Source: DAOULT01 sp964646625
GTDB taxonomy: Bacteria > Chloroflexota > Anaerolineae > CAZYHC01
Reading direction: 5' to 3'
Length of the DNA stretch: 64,000 nt
NCBI GenBank assembly: GCA_964646625.1
Contig: CAZYHC010000010.1
Coordinates: 1-64,000 of the forward strand
The position numbers were made by a program, and so were the translations under genes. Positions 1 to 7,677 of the stretch are shown here, piece after piece. Within the stretch, counting starts at the first letter, position 1. Each line of letters opens with the position of its first letter. The notes beneath the pieces are model-generated. The model made no database searches and had not been told where the DNA came from. It saw only the letters and a list, made by a program, of their open reading frames with translations.

Positions 1-34
1 TAAAATCTGACTTCTTGAACGATTAGCGCTCTGA

Positions 35-847
35 TTGCACAATCGCTACGTTGAGGCTCATCAATCGTATCGGCAAATGTCTTTCTATTCGATTGAGCTA
101 ATGAAGAAATATGCAGACATTTGCGGAGAGGACTGGGATCAATACGCTGCCTTAGAGGGACGCAAATCAGAAAAAGGGTTCGTAGATTTCCTTGTCAACG
201 TCAAGAAGATGTCGTATGCAAAAGCGAAAGGCGAAGTAGCACGAGCTATACATTGGCGTATCCTCGACGACCCCAACAATAAGCTTAGGGACTTTATAAG
301 CGAGAAGACCCGCACTCGACTACGCCCCCTAACATATTATAGGATAGATAAGACAATCTTCAAACATCTATTGTCGCCCATACCAAGTGCTGTGGAGTTT
401 CAGAGCGATGAAGACTTTCGCGACACTGAGGAGCGGAATCTGATTCGCTTAATGAGTATCATAGCTGAAGAAGGTCTGATAGACCGTTGGAGCCTAGAAC
501 GGGCCGACGCAGTTCATCAGAGGACTGAGCGTATCTTTTCTGCCGGTGCTATTCGCGCTTGGGTTCGTATACTTCGGGACGTTCTGAATGTTCACCTTCA
601 ACTCTATATGAAGGGACCAGAAGAAATACAGCGGGTTTTATATCGCGAGTTGATTGACGAAGAGTTTGATTGTATTAGAAAGTTCGTCCGGCAAATCTTC
701 GCACACCCTGTTTGGGATGCGCCGGATACGAGCGATCAAGACATATCTAAGAGCCTCACAAAAGACGACGACACTACAGCAATGTCATTGCTGAAGGAGC
801 GTGGGTTGGTGCTCGAGTGGGTTCTTCAGAGTGCTGGTAATGCCTGA
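35..847 (+). CDS. Hypothetical protein, 270 aa
   Basis: I do not recognise this protein. The frame opens immediately after a TGA at 32-34 with a TTG at 35; an ATG at 77 (residue 15) is the only other early start, and neither has a convincing ribosome binding site, so the gene may be the 3' part of a broken longer gene. The product is soluble, mostly helical in appearance, rich in Arg, Glu and Asp, with no signal peptide, membrane segment or Cys motif. Base composition is more AT-rich than the housekeeping genes further on, similar to the restriction-modification genes at 9.7-12 kb, which hints at accessory DNA. Its 3' neighbour is an antitoxin-like gene 81 bp downstream. Confidence 0.5.
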   Translation: MHNRYVEAHQSYRQMSFYSIELMKKYADICGEDWDQYAALEGRKSEKGFVDFLVNVKKMSYAKAKGEVARAIHWRILDDPNNKLRDFISEKTRTRLRPLTYYRIDKTIFKHLLSPIPSAVEFQSDEDFRDTEERNLIRLMSIIAEEGLIDRWSLERADAVHQRTERIFSAGAIRAWVRILRDVLNVHLQLYMKGPEEIQRVLYRELIDEEFDCIRKFVRQIFAHPVWDAPDTSDQDISKSLTKDDDTTAMSLLKERGLVLEWVLQSAGNA

Positions 848-928
848 AATAAGTCAGGCAAATCGCTGTTCTGAAGGACAACGGACAAAATGACCACAAT
901 ACGGTTAACTGCATGGAGGTGAGGCATA

Positions 929-1177
929 ATGGAGAAAGGAACAACGACGAAAACAAATGCGATGCTGGCTGAGGCCGAACGCCGTCTGCGTGGCTTATCG
1001 CCGGAGCGGCTGAGAGTAGCTAGCGATTTTCTGGCCTATCTGCAAGAACGTGAGGAAAACGAAGCAACCGCTGAGCTATTGAACATTCCTGGCTTTGAGG
1101 AAGCCTTCCAGCGCGCCGCTGAGCAAGCCGAAAGCGGTGACGTGGTGCGCTTCGAGGATATCCGCCGCGATGTATGA
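929..1177 (+). CDS. Small antitoxin-like protein, 82 aa
   Basis: Small charged protein with the pattern LSPERLRVASDFLAYLQERE followed by a C-terminal half containing IPGFEEAFQRA and ending FEDIRRDV. This arrangement, a helical N-terminal part and a C-terminal segment that could wrap a toxin, is what I associate with small antitoxins of RelE/ParE-type pairs; that is recollection and was not searched. The ATG is preceded by GGAGGTGAGG. The last codons overlap an ATGTATGA sequence, the typical start of a coupled toxin gene, but the frame beginning there closes after 14 codons (1170-1214), so the toxin is missing or degenerate. The tRNA-Glu gene follows directly. Confidence 0.55.
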   Translation: MEKGTTTKTNAMLAEAERRLRGLSPERLRVASDFLAYLQEREENEATAELLNIPGFEEAFQRAAEQAESGDVVRFEDIRRDV

Positions 1178-1252
1178 ACTTTCCCTGGGAACCTGTGGCC
1201 CGAACAGCATTTGACAACCGGGCCAATTGCTGGTAAAATAGTAGACAGTTGG

Positions 1253-1325
1253 GGCGCATTCGTCTAGTGGCCTAGGATACTGCCCTCTCAAGGCAGAGAC
1301 AGGGGTTCGACTCCCCTATGCGCTA
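1253..1325 (+). tRNA. tRNA-Glu (anticodon CTC)
   Basis: A complete cloverleaf can be folded: acceptor GGCGCAT pairs with ATGCGCT (first pair G-U), a D arm beginning GTCTAGTGGCCTAGG, anticodon stem CTGCC/GGCAG around the loop CTCTCAA giving anticodon CTC, and T arm AGGGG-TTCGACT-CCCCT. CCA is not encoded. The last three bases overlap the stop codon of the convergent DUF1028 gene. Confidence 0.95.
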
Positions 1326-2204
1326 TGTGAGGTTGCCTCTCATGTACTCCAGCACCACGCGGTCGATATAGTCGCCCTCTTGCAAACGCTCCTCCAGATT
1401 CTCCCGCAGACAGTAATTGGTCAGCGCCTCCTGCGTGCCCTCATCGTAGAGGCCGTTCAACGCGCCGTCGTAATCGCCGCTACTGGTGAGGATTTCCTGG
1501 ATTTCCCTGGTCACTTCCGCCTCGAGCTTCATCAGGTCAGCCGGGTCGGTCTTGGTGAGATAAATTCTGTGCAGTTGCAATATCCTCTTGAGTTCTTCGA
1601 TGGGCGTGGGGTGCTCGTCCACCCGCAGGTCGATGAAGCGGTCGTTGTAGCCGCCGTAGCTCCCTTTCTCCCTGACCACCAGCAGGGCCGCCGATTGCTG
1701 GCCCCGGCTATCGCCTCCCGCGGCCTGGCCTGCCAGAAGGGCCTCCACCAGCCGGTCAGCCAGGGCGCCCGGCGTCTCCTCAAAGGCGCGGGCCATGGCC
1801 TGCACGGTGGCCTCGCTCACCAGGATGTTGCCCTGGCAGGCGTAGTTCGGGCCGACGACGTGGCCGGCCCAGTCAAAACATTCCTCGCCTGTGAAGGACG
1901 CGGCGCGGCCCTGGGCATCGATCAGGCCCACCTGACGCGTGGCCCGCCCTTCGTCCTCGGCGACGAGGATGTCCAACGCCTCCTGGGCCGACCTCCCCTC
2001 CGCCATCAGGGCCAGTCCCCGGGGGCCATAGCTGAGGTTAGCCCAGGACTGGGTGGCTACCGCTCCTACCTCGGCCCTGGCCCAGGGCACCAGCGCCCCC
2101 ACCGACAGAAACTTCGATTGCACGGCCACTCCCCATTCCCGCTGCTCCAGGTCGCAGGCCACGATGGAGAAGGTGGCCATTACATCTTTGTATCTTGACC
2201 CCAT
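1323..2204 (-). CDS. DUF1028 family Ntn-hydrolase-like protein with C-terminal peptidoglycan-binding-like domain
   Basis: The first ~215 residues match the DUF1028 family: MATFSIVACD near the start, VAVQSKFLSVGALVPWA, a GxxATQSWAN segment and the ending SYGGYNDRFIDLRVDEH. The family is predicted to be an N-terminal-nucleophile-type amidohydrolase; its substrate is unknown. The C-terminal ~75 residues (DYDGALNGLYDEGTQEAL) resemble the extra putative peptidoglycan-binding domain seen in some members. The ATG at 2204 has AAAGGAG seven bases upstream, so the slightly longer N-terminus before MATFS is supported. It lies 160 bp downstream of the peptide ABC permease genes on the same strand; DUF1028 genes near such importers are a recurrent association as I recall, suggesting hydrolysis of an imported peptide-like compound. 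Confidence 0.85.
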   Translation of the reverse strand: MGSRYKDVMATFSIVACDLEQREWGVAVQSKFLSVGALVPWARAEVGAVATQSWANLSYGPRGLALMAEGRSAQEALDILVAEDEGRATRQVGLIDAQGRAASFTGEECFDWAGHVVGPNYACQGNILVSEATVQAMARAFEETPGALADRLVEALLAGQAAGGDSRGQQSAALLVVREKGSYGGYNDRFIDLRVDEHPTPIEELKRILQLHRIYLTKTDPADLMKLEAEVTREIQEILTSSGDYDGALNGLYDEGTQEALTNYCLRENLEERLQEGDYIDRVVLEYMRGNLT

Positions 2205-2233
2205 TTCAATCTCCTTTTACATAAGCATTATCT

Positions 2234-2314
2234 CACCGCGGAGAGCGCAGAGTTCGCTGAGATTTTAACAGCGAACGTTCGCTGTTCTCGGCGCTCTCAG
2301 CGAACTTAGCGGTG
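2234..2314. repeat. Imperfect palindromic intergenic repeat (CGCAGAG/GCGGT type)
   Basis: The 81 bp begin CACCGCGGAGAGCGCAGAG and end CTTAGCGGTG as imperfect arms, with a perfect 16-bp palindrome CAGCGAACGTTCGCTG at 2269-2284 in the middle. The wording of the arms resembles the interior of the 148-bp element at 38356 and 45756. It sits in the gap between the DUF1028 gene and the permease genes and could act as a processing or termination hairpin. Confidence 0.6.
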
Positions 2315-2363
2315 CAAAACTAATCTGTGAAATCCGTGACCCTAATCCGTGTCAGCTCAACTG

Positions 2364-3266
2364 CTAATCTCTCAAACGGGGGTCCAGGGCGTCCCTGAGT
2401 CCATCGCCCAGCAGGTTGAGGGCCAGCACCACCAGGAAGATAGCCAGGCCCGGCAAGATGGACGCGTGCGGGGCGTGACGGATGAACTTACGTCCCTCGC
2501 TCAACATCACCCCCCACTCGGCCATCGGCGGCTGAGCGCCCAGGCCCAGGAAACTCATGCCGGCGGCGGCCATGATCATCCAGCCCACGTCCAGGGTGGC
2601 GGCCACGATCAGAGGGGCCAGCGAATTGGGCAGGATGTGTCGGGCCACGATCCGCCAGTTGGAGGCCCCCACCACGCGGGCGGCCTGCACAAACTCCTGC
2701 TCCCGCAGGGAGAGGATGCTGCCCCGCACGATGCGGGCGTAGTAAGGGATGCCTACGATGGCTACCGCCAGCATGGTGTTGAACAGCCCCGGCCCCAGGG
2801 AGGCTACGATAGCGATAGCCAGCAGGATGGCCGGAAAGGCCATCAGGATGTCAATGATGCGCATAGCCAGGGAATCGAGCCAGCCCCCGTAGAAACCGGC
2901 CACCAGACCGACCAGCACCCCGAAAAGCAGGGCCCACAGCACCGCAGCAAAGCCCACCAGCAGGGAGACACGCCCCCCCCAGATGAGTCGGCTGAGCACG
3001 TCGCGACCCAGATCGTCGGCGCCTAAAGGATAGTGGGGAGAGCCCGGCGGTAGCAGGCGTTGGCCCAGATTGGTTTCCAGAGGATCCCGGGGAGAGAGGA
3101 CAGGAGCCAGCAGACTGATCAAGACCACCACGATGAGGAAGACCGCCCCCAGGACGGCCATCTTATCCCGTCTTAACTGCCGCAGGGCCTCCTGGGTGGG
3201 GCTCCGTACCTTGACGTCCTCTTGCACCAGGCCCTTCATCTCTCTGACTGAGCTATCGACGGTCAC
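2364..3266 (-). CDS. Peptide/nickel-type ABC transporter permease (DppC/OppC family)
   Basis: Inner-membrane permease, about 300 aa, of a binding-protein-dependent importer. After a cytoplasmic N-terminus comes the first membrane segment (KMAVLGAVFLIVVVLISLLA), then five more, and the cytoplasmic EAA loop EFVQAARVVGASNWRIVARH that docks to the ATPase. I place the start at the GTG at 3266, which has GGAGGA eight bases upstream; the frame stays open to 3326 but the extra residues (MPGTLEVPGT) are simply a translated palindromic repeat at 3296-3328. It follows the DppB-like gene in the same direction and forms an operon with it and the binding protein at 4410-6002. No ATPase genes follow, so those must be encoded elsewhere. 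Confidence 0.9.
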   Translation of the reverse strand: MTVDSSVREMKGLVQEDVKVRSPTQEALRQLRRDKMAVLGAVFLIVVVLISLLAPVLSPRDPLETNLGQRLLPPGSPHYPLGADDLGRDVLSRLIWGGRVSLLVGFAAVLWALLFGVLVGLVAGFYGGWLDSLAMRIIDILMAFPAILLAIAIVASLGPGLFNTMLAVAIVGIPYYARIVRGSILSLREQEFVQAARVVGASNWRIVARHILPNSLAPLIVAATLDVGWMIMAAAGMSFLGLGAQPPMAEWGVMLSEGRKFIRHAPHASILPGLAIFLVVLALNLLGDGLRDALDPRLRD

Positions 3267-3295
3267 CGTTCTCGTCCTCCAATGATCTGCCTCCC

Positions 3296-3328
3296 AGGTG
3301 CCTGGCACTTCCAAAGTGCCAGGCACCT
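3296..3328. repeat. 33-bp perfect palindromic repeat, copy 1
   Basis: Two perfect 15-bp arms, AGGTGCCTGGCACTT and its reverse complement, around the loop CCA. The same arms recur at 15628-15660 and 16610-16642 with the loop TGG, so this copy is in the opposite orientation. It occupies the space between the two permease genes. Confidence 0.95.
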
Positions 3329-3343
3329 CCTCCAGTGGATTGT

Positions 3344-4291
3344 CTACTCATAGTGGATGCGAGGGTCCAGGTAGGCGTAAAAGATATCAACGACGAGGTT
3401 AACGATAACGTAGGTTGAAGCGATCAACAGGATGGCTCCCTGCACCAGCGGGAAATCGCGGGCCAGAATACCGTTGATCATGACCAGGCCCAGGCCCGGC
3501 CAGGAAAAGACCATCTCCACCAGGATATCCCCGCCCAGGAGGTAGCCCACCTGTAGGCCCACCACGGTCACCACCGGGATCAGGGCATTCTTCAGCGCGT
3601 GGCGATAGACGATCAACCGTTCGGTAAGGCCCTTGCCCCACGCGGTGCGGACGTAGTCCTGGCGGATGACCTCCAACATGCTGGAGCGGGTCATGCGGGC
3701 GATGATGGCGGCCGCGCCGGTAGCCAGGGTGAAGGAGGGCAGGATCAGGTGTTTGGAGAAGTCGGCGAAACCGCTCTGCCCCGGCGACTGCATGCCCGAT
3801 ACCGGCAGCAAGCCGAGATGGACCCCGAAGAGAATCTGCAAGATGATCCCCAGCCAGAAAATGGGCATGGAGAAGCCCATCAGCACCAGGATCATGGCTA
3901 TCCGGTCGGCCAGGGAATATTGGCGGATAGCCGAGATCACGCCAGTGGTGATGCCCGCAAAGGAAGCCAGGAAGACGCTGAAAAAGGTCAAATAGGCCGT
4001 AGCCTTGAAGCGCGACAGGATAAAAGGCAAGACTTCACGCTTGAGTTGAATGGAGCGTCCCCAATCTCCCTGCACCACTCGCCACAGCCAGCGAAAGTAT
4101 TGGACATATAAAGGCTGATCCAGCCCCAGCTCACGGCGCAGGCGGGTCAGGGACTCCTCAGTGGCTTTGGGGCCCAATATGATCTGGGCCGGGTCGCCGG
4201 GCGCCAGATGCATGATCAGGAAAACCAGCAGGGTGACGCCGATCAGCACGGGGATGATAGCAATGATGCGTCGAGCAATGTACCTTGACAT
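3344..4291 (-). CDS. Peptide/nickel-type ABC transporter permease (DppB/OppB family)
   Basis: Membrane permease of 315 aa. The N-terminus MSRYIARRIIAIIPVLIGVT is characteristic of the DppB/OppB group, followed by the periplasmic segment with LAPGDPAQ and a conserved LGLDQPLYVQY stretch, then the remaining membrane segments and the EAA loop RQDYVRTAWGKGL. It would form the translocation pore with the DppC-like protein encoded downstream. The gene begins 118 bp after the binding-protein gene and the gap contains a repeat (4301-4388). The substrate cannot be set from the permease: family members carry dipeptides, oligopeptides, opines, nickel or sugars. Confidence 0.92.
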   Translation of the reverse strand: MSRYIARRIIAIIPVLIGVTLLVFLIMHLAPGDPAQIILGPKATEESLTRLRRELGLDQPLYVQYFRWLWRVVQGDWGRSIQLKREVLPFILSRFKATAYLTFFSVFLASFAGITTGVISAIRQYSLADRIAMILVLMGFSMPIFWLGIILQILFGVHLGLLPVSGMQSPGQSGFADFSKHLILPSFTLATGAAAIIARMTRSSMLEVIRQDYVRTAWGKGLTERLIVYRHALKNALIPVVTVVGLQVGYLLGGDILVEMVFSWPGLGLVMINGILARDFPLVQGAILLIASTYVIVNLVVDIFYAYLDPRIHYE

Positions 4292-4300
4292 TTGCTTCCT

Positions 4301-4388
4301 TACAAGGACACTAAGGACACAAAGAACACGAAGGTAAGGAGAGTGTGGGCAGGCTTTGTGGCCTTCGTGTCCTTTGTGGTTCGTGTAC
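4301..4388. repeat. Inverted intergenic repeat (CACAAAGGACACGAAGG type)
   Basis: CACAAAGAACACGAAGG at 4318-4334 faces CCTTCGTGTCCTTTGTG at 4362-4378, a 17-bp inverted pair with one mismatch. Further GGACAC words flank it. It separates the binding-protein and permease genes and could form an RNA hairpin that limits read-through or protects the upstream mRNA. Confidence 0.7.
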
Positions 4389-4409
4389 TAGAATCTGTGT
4401 GGTGGAATG

Positions 4410-6002
4410 CTACTCCTGCTCAATCCAGACCCGCTCAAAGCGGAAGGGGCCCGTGGGATGGAGTTTGAAGTTTTTGATCTCCTTGCCTGTGACCACAATC
4501 TGGGTCTCGTGGTCTACCATGATCCAGGGCGGGTCCTCCATAATCAGCTTCTGCGCTTTCTGGTACAGTTCGGTGCGCTTCTCCTTGTCCAGGGTGACGC
4601 GGGCCTCGGCCAGCAGGGCATCGGCCTCTTCGTTCTTGTAGAAGCCCATGTTGTAGCCGTGAGGCGGCCACTGCTCGCCGCTCAGCAGGATGTAGAGGTG
4701 GTTGTCAGGGTCGCCGTTGTCGCCGATCCAGGACATCTCGAAGAGGTCGTATTCAGCCTCCTCGGGGGGCACGATGACCATGTCCAGGTAGGTGCCCCAC
4801 TCGTAGGTCTGGATCTCAGCCTCGATGCCCACCGCCCGCAGATCGGCCTGCATGGCTGCCGCCATGGGCACCGACTGCTGCATCCCCGAGCCCGATTCGG
4901 GCACCCAGAAAGTGCAGGAGAAGCCATCGGGATACCCGGCCTCGGCCAGAAGCTCCTTGGCCTTCTCCGGGTCATAGTCGTAGCGTTGGACGTCGTCGGT
5001 GTAGCTCCACACCACCGGCGGCAGGGGGTTGACAGCCAGCACACCGGTGCCCTGGAGGATGTTATCGACGATGGCCTGCTTGTTCACGGCGTAGTTCATG
5101 GCCTGGCGCACCCGCGTGTCGTCGAAGGGCGGCTTGGTGTGGTTGAAGGCCACCCACCAGGTGTGCATACCGGCCTGCTCGACCACCGTGAAGCGAGGAT
5201 CCTCCTTCAAGCGCGCCAGATCGTCCGGAGGGATGTTGACGATGAAATCCACCCCCCCAGCCTCCAGTTCCGCCAGGCGGGACTGGTCATCGATGATGGG
5301 CCGGTAGATCACTTTGTCGATGTAGGGAGCGTCGCCCCAGTAGTCGGGGTTTCTCTCCAGCACCACTTCCACGCCGGGCTCCCAGCTCACGAACCTGAAA
5401 GGGCCGGTGCCCACCGGGTTCAGGCCGAAGTCTCGCCCATACTCCTTGATGGCATCGGGACTGGCCATGGCAGCCGGGTGCATGGCCAAATGGTTGAGGA
5501 ACGGAGCGAAAAGCTCCTTCAGGGTGATCTGGACGGTGTACTCGTCCACCGCCTCTATGCTATCGATAACCCCCCAGGTGAACTCCGCGTAGGGGAATTC
5601 GGCGGTGTCGTGGTAGGGATGCTCAGGGTCGATCTGACGCTCGATGTTGAACACCACTGCCTCGGCGTTGAAATCGGTCCCGTCATGGAACTTGACCCCC
5701 TGGCGCAGATGAAGGGTGTAGACCAGGCCATCGTCGGAGATCTCCCACGACTCGGCTAGGCCCGGCTCGATCTCGGTGCTCTCGTCTTTAAAGCGCAGCA
5801 GATGGTCGTAGAGACCATAGGCGGCCCGGTGCGAGTTGTAATCGCTGATGTCAGCCGAATCCAACGTGGTCGGCTCCGCCTGGAGCCCGACCACGATAGT
5901 CCCTCCGCTGGGCGGTTCGGCCGCGAAGGTGGGGCTGCAAACGGCCAGGCTCAGGGCCAATAGCAAGGCCATAACCAAAATAGATCGCTTGTGCTTGAAC
6001 AT
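4410..6002 (-). CDS. ABC transporter substrate-binding protein, family 5 (peptide/nickel type)
   Basis: Extracytoplasmic binding protein, 530 aa, matching SBP family 5 (DppA/OppA/NikA fold). A Sec signal peptide is visible (hydrophobic core ILVMALLLALSLAV, likely cut after TFAA); the Cys in the core lacks a good lipobox context. Family landmarks include VVGLQAEPTTLDSAD, LAESWEISDDGLVYTLHLRQ, GVKFHDGTDFNAEAVVFN, GTGPFRFVSWEPG and YDPEKAKELLAEAGYPDGF. The ATG at 6002 follows AAAGGAGGAGACGT. It is the first gene of the importer operon, as usual for the highly expressed binding subunit, with a promoter at 6110-6138. The substrate is not evident; peptides or peptide-like solutes are the default guess. 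Confidence 0.92.
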   Translation of the reverse strand: MFKHKRSILVMALLLALSLAVCSPTFAAEPPSGGTIVVGLQAEPTTLDSADISDYNSHRAAYGLYDHLLRFKDESTEIEPGLAESWEISDDGLVYTLHLRQGVKFHDGTDFNAEAVVFNIERQIDPEHPYHDTAEFPYAEFTWGVIDSIEAVDEYTVQITLKELFAPFLNHLAMHPAAMASPDAIKEYGRDFGLNPVGTGPFRFVSWEPGVEVVLERNPDYWGDAPYIDKVIYRPIIDDQSRLAELEAGGVDFIVNIPPDDLARLKEDPRFTVVEQAGMHTWWVAFNHTKPPFDDTRVRQAMNYAVNKQAIVDNILQGTGVLAVNPLPPVVWSYTDDVQRYDYDPEKAKELLAEAGYPDGFSCTFWVPESGSGMQQSVPMAAAMQADLRAVGIEAEIQTYEWGTYLDMVIVPPEEAEYDLFEMSWIGDNGDPDNHLYILLSGEQWPPHGYNMGFYKNEEADALLAEARVTLDKEKRTELYQKAQKLIMEDPPWIMVDHETQIVVTGKEIKNFKLHPTGPFRFERVWIEQE

Positions 6003-6109
6003 ACGTCTCCTCCTTTTAAAAAATAAGATTATCGGTTGGGGAGCATCGTTCAGTTGAGCCGGAGGCGAAACTCCCCCAACCTCCTGCCCTGACGGGCTTT
6101 GCTTGCGAG

Positions 6110-6138
6110 ATTATATCATACCCTGACCCAAAGTGCAA
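6110..6138 (-). promoter_or_regulatory. Sigma-70-type promoter for the ABC importer operon
   Basis: Read on the minus strand: TTGCAC (6138-6133), 17-bp spacer, TATAAT (6115-6110). It leaves a leader of about 100 nt that contains a GGAGGTTGGGGGAG / CTCCCC-type inverted stretch. It lies back to back with the rho promoter. Confidence 0.75.
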
Positions 6139-6145
6139 ATCCGAT

Positions 6146-6174
6146 TTGACTAGAATGGCAAAAAGTGGTATAAT
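6146..6174 (+). promoter_or_regulatory. Sigma-70-type promoter for rho
   Basis: TTGACT (6146-6151), a 17-bp spacer and TATAAT (6169-6174). Only seven bases separate its -35 box from that of the divergent ABC promoter. Confidence 0.8.
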
Positions 6175-6423
6175 ACCCATAGCTTAACCGCTCGTGCGCC
6201 TCATTGGTGTCATCGAATCCCTCTCTCTACTGTGAAGGATGGGCCCCATCAAGTAGTACAGGCCAGACCGCATATCTTGACTCCTTTACTTAACCCAATA
6301 TTTTGGTCTTTTGATATGTACGTCGGTTGGAAGATGAGGAGATATTTAAACCTATTTGGTAAAGAACTGTAGTATTTATATGCTGACAGGTATATTGTCC
6401 TGTCTGATATAGGAGAGACTAAA
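6175..6423 (+). other. Long 5' leader of rho, no gene
   Basis: About 240 bp between the promoter and the rho start. No conserved RNA motif or plausible reading frame stands out. Autogenous attenuation through long leaders is known for rho in other bacteria, so a rut-like leader is possible, but the sequence is not notably C-rich. Confidence 0.4.
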
Positions 6424-7671
6424 GTGAACATAGTCGAACTGGAAACCAAAAATATAAGTGAGCTTCAGGACATGGCCAGGGAGATGGGCCTATCCGGCTA
6501 CAGCCGTCTCAAGAAACACGATCTCATTTTTCGTATTCTCAGAGGCCAGGCTGAACATCTGGGTTATATCTTTGGCGGTGGGGTGCTGGAGATTGTCCAG
6601 GATGGGATCGGCTTTCTGCGCGCTGACCACCTCTTGCCTGGGCCTGAAGATGTCTACGTTTCTCAATCGCAGATCCGGCGTTTCGGGTTGCGCACCGGCG
6701 ATCTGGTTATCGGTCAGGTGCGTCCGCCCAAAGAGACGGAAAAATATTACGGTCTGCTGCGGGTAGAAGCCGTCAATGGTCTGGATCCAGAGGCCGCCAA
6801 ACGGCGCCCCGTTTTCGAGAGCCTGACCCCTATTTTCCCTCATCAGATGTTCGATCTGGAGACCGAACCCAATATCCTGGCTACCAGGCTCATCAACCTG
6901 GTGACACCTATCGGTCGGGGACAGCGAGGGCTGATCGTTTCTCCACCCAAGGCGGGTAAGACTACGATCCTCAAACAGGTGGCCAACGGCATCACCGCCA
7001 ATTATAACGATATCCATTTGATGGTCTGCCTCATCGGCGAACGGCCCGAAGAGGTGACCGATATGGATCGGTCGGTGGAAGCCGAGGTGATCAGCTCTAC
7101 CTTTGACGAGCCGGTCCAGGACCACGTGCGGGTGGCCGAAATGGCCCTGCAACGGGCCAAGCGTCTGGTGGAAAGCGATCGAGACGTGGTTATCCTCTTA
7201 GACAGCATCACCCGTCTGTCACGGGCTTACAACCTGATTGTGCCTCCCAGCGGGCGTACCCTCTCTGGCGGGCTGGATCCGGCCGCGCTCTATCCGCCCA
7301 AGCGTTTCTTCGGAGCAGCACGCAAGATCGAAGACGGAAGGAGCCTGACTATCATCGCCACCTGTCTGATAGACACCGGCAGTCGCATGGATGACGTGAT
7401 CTACGAGGAGTTCAAAGGGACAGGCAACATGGAGCTTCACCTCAACCGTAAACTGTCTGAGCGTCGTATCTTCCCGGCCTTTGACATCGAGCGCTCCAGC
7501 ACGCGGCGCGAGGAACTGCTGCTAGATGAAGAAACATTGAGTAAAGTTTGGACCATGCGCCGTATGCTAGTAGCTATGGGGGGAGGGACAGATACCATTG
7601 AGCCTATTTTGGAGAGACTGGCCCGCACGAAGAACAATGCCGAGTTTCTGGCTACCTTAAACGTCGGATAA
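6424..7671 (+). CDS. rho: Transcription termination factor Rho
   Basis: Hexameric RNA helicase that ends transcription at rut-containing transcripts. The 415-aa product has the Rho N-terminal helical domain (ELQDMAREMGLSGYSRLKKH), the cold-shock-like RNA-binding domain with GFLRADHLLPGPEDVYVS, and the RecA-type ATPase with Walker A SPPKAGKTTILK, VCLIGERPEEVTDM, the Walker B VVILLDSITRLSRAYN and GTGNMELHLNR. It is short, lacking the long disordered insert seen in actinobacterial Rho. The GTG start at 6424 fits the domain start. A strong promoter lies at 6146-6174, and the peptidase gene follows six bases after the stop, so the two are probably co-transcribed. Confidence 0.97.
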   Translation: MNIVELETKNISELQDMAREMGLSGYSRLKKHDLIFRILRGQAEHLGYIFGGGVLEIVQDGIGFLRADHLLPGPEDVYVSQSQIRRFGLRTGDLVIGQVRPPKETEKYYGLLRVEAVNGLDPEAAKRRPVFESLTPIFPHQMFDLETEPNILATRLINLVTPIGRGQRGLIVSPPKAGKTTILKQVANGITANYNDIHLMVCLIGERPEEVTDMDRSVEAEVISSTFDEPVQDHVRVAEMALQRAKRLVESDRDVVILLDSITRLSRAYNLIVPPSGRTLSGGLDPAALYPPKRFFGAARKIEDGRSLTIIATCLIDTGSRMDDVIYEEFKGTGNMELHLNRKLSERRIFPAFDIERSSTRREELLLDEETLSKVWTMRRMLVAMGGGTDTIEPILERLARTKNNAEFLATLNVG

Positions 7672-7677
7672 ACCATC

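Noticed and set aside
3267..3326. N-terminal extension MPGTLEVPGT of the DppC-like protein
   Set aside because: It is a translated palindromic repeat; a GTG with a good binding site lies at 3266.
4407..5759. 450-codon plus-strand frame opposite the binding-protein gene
   Set aside because: The minus-strand protein is a clear SBP family 5 member; the antisense frame has no family features.
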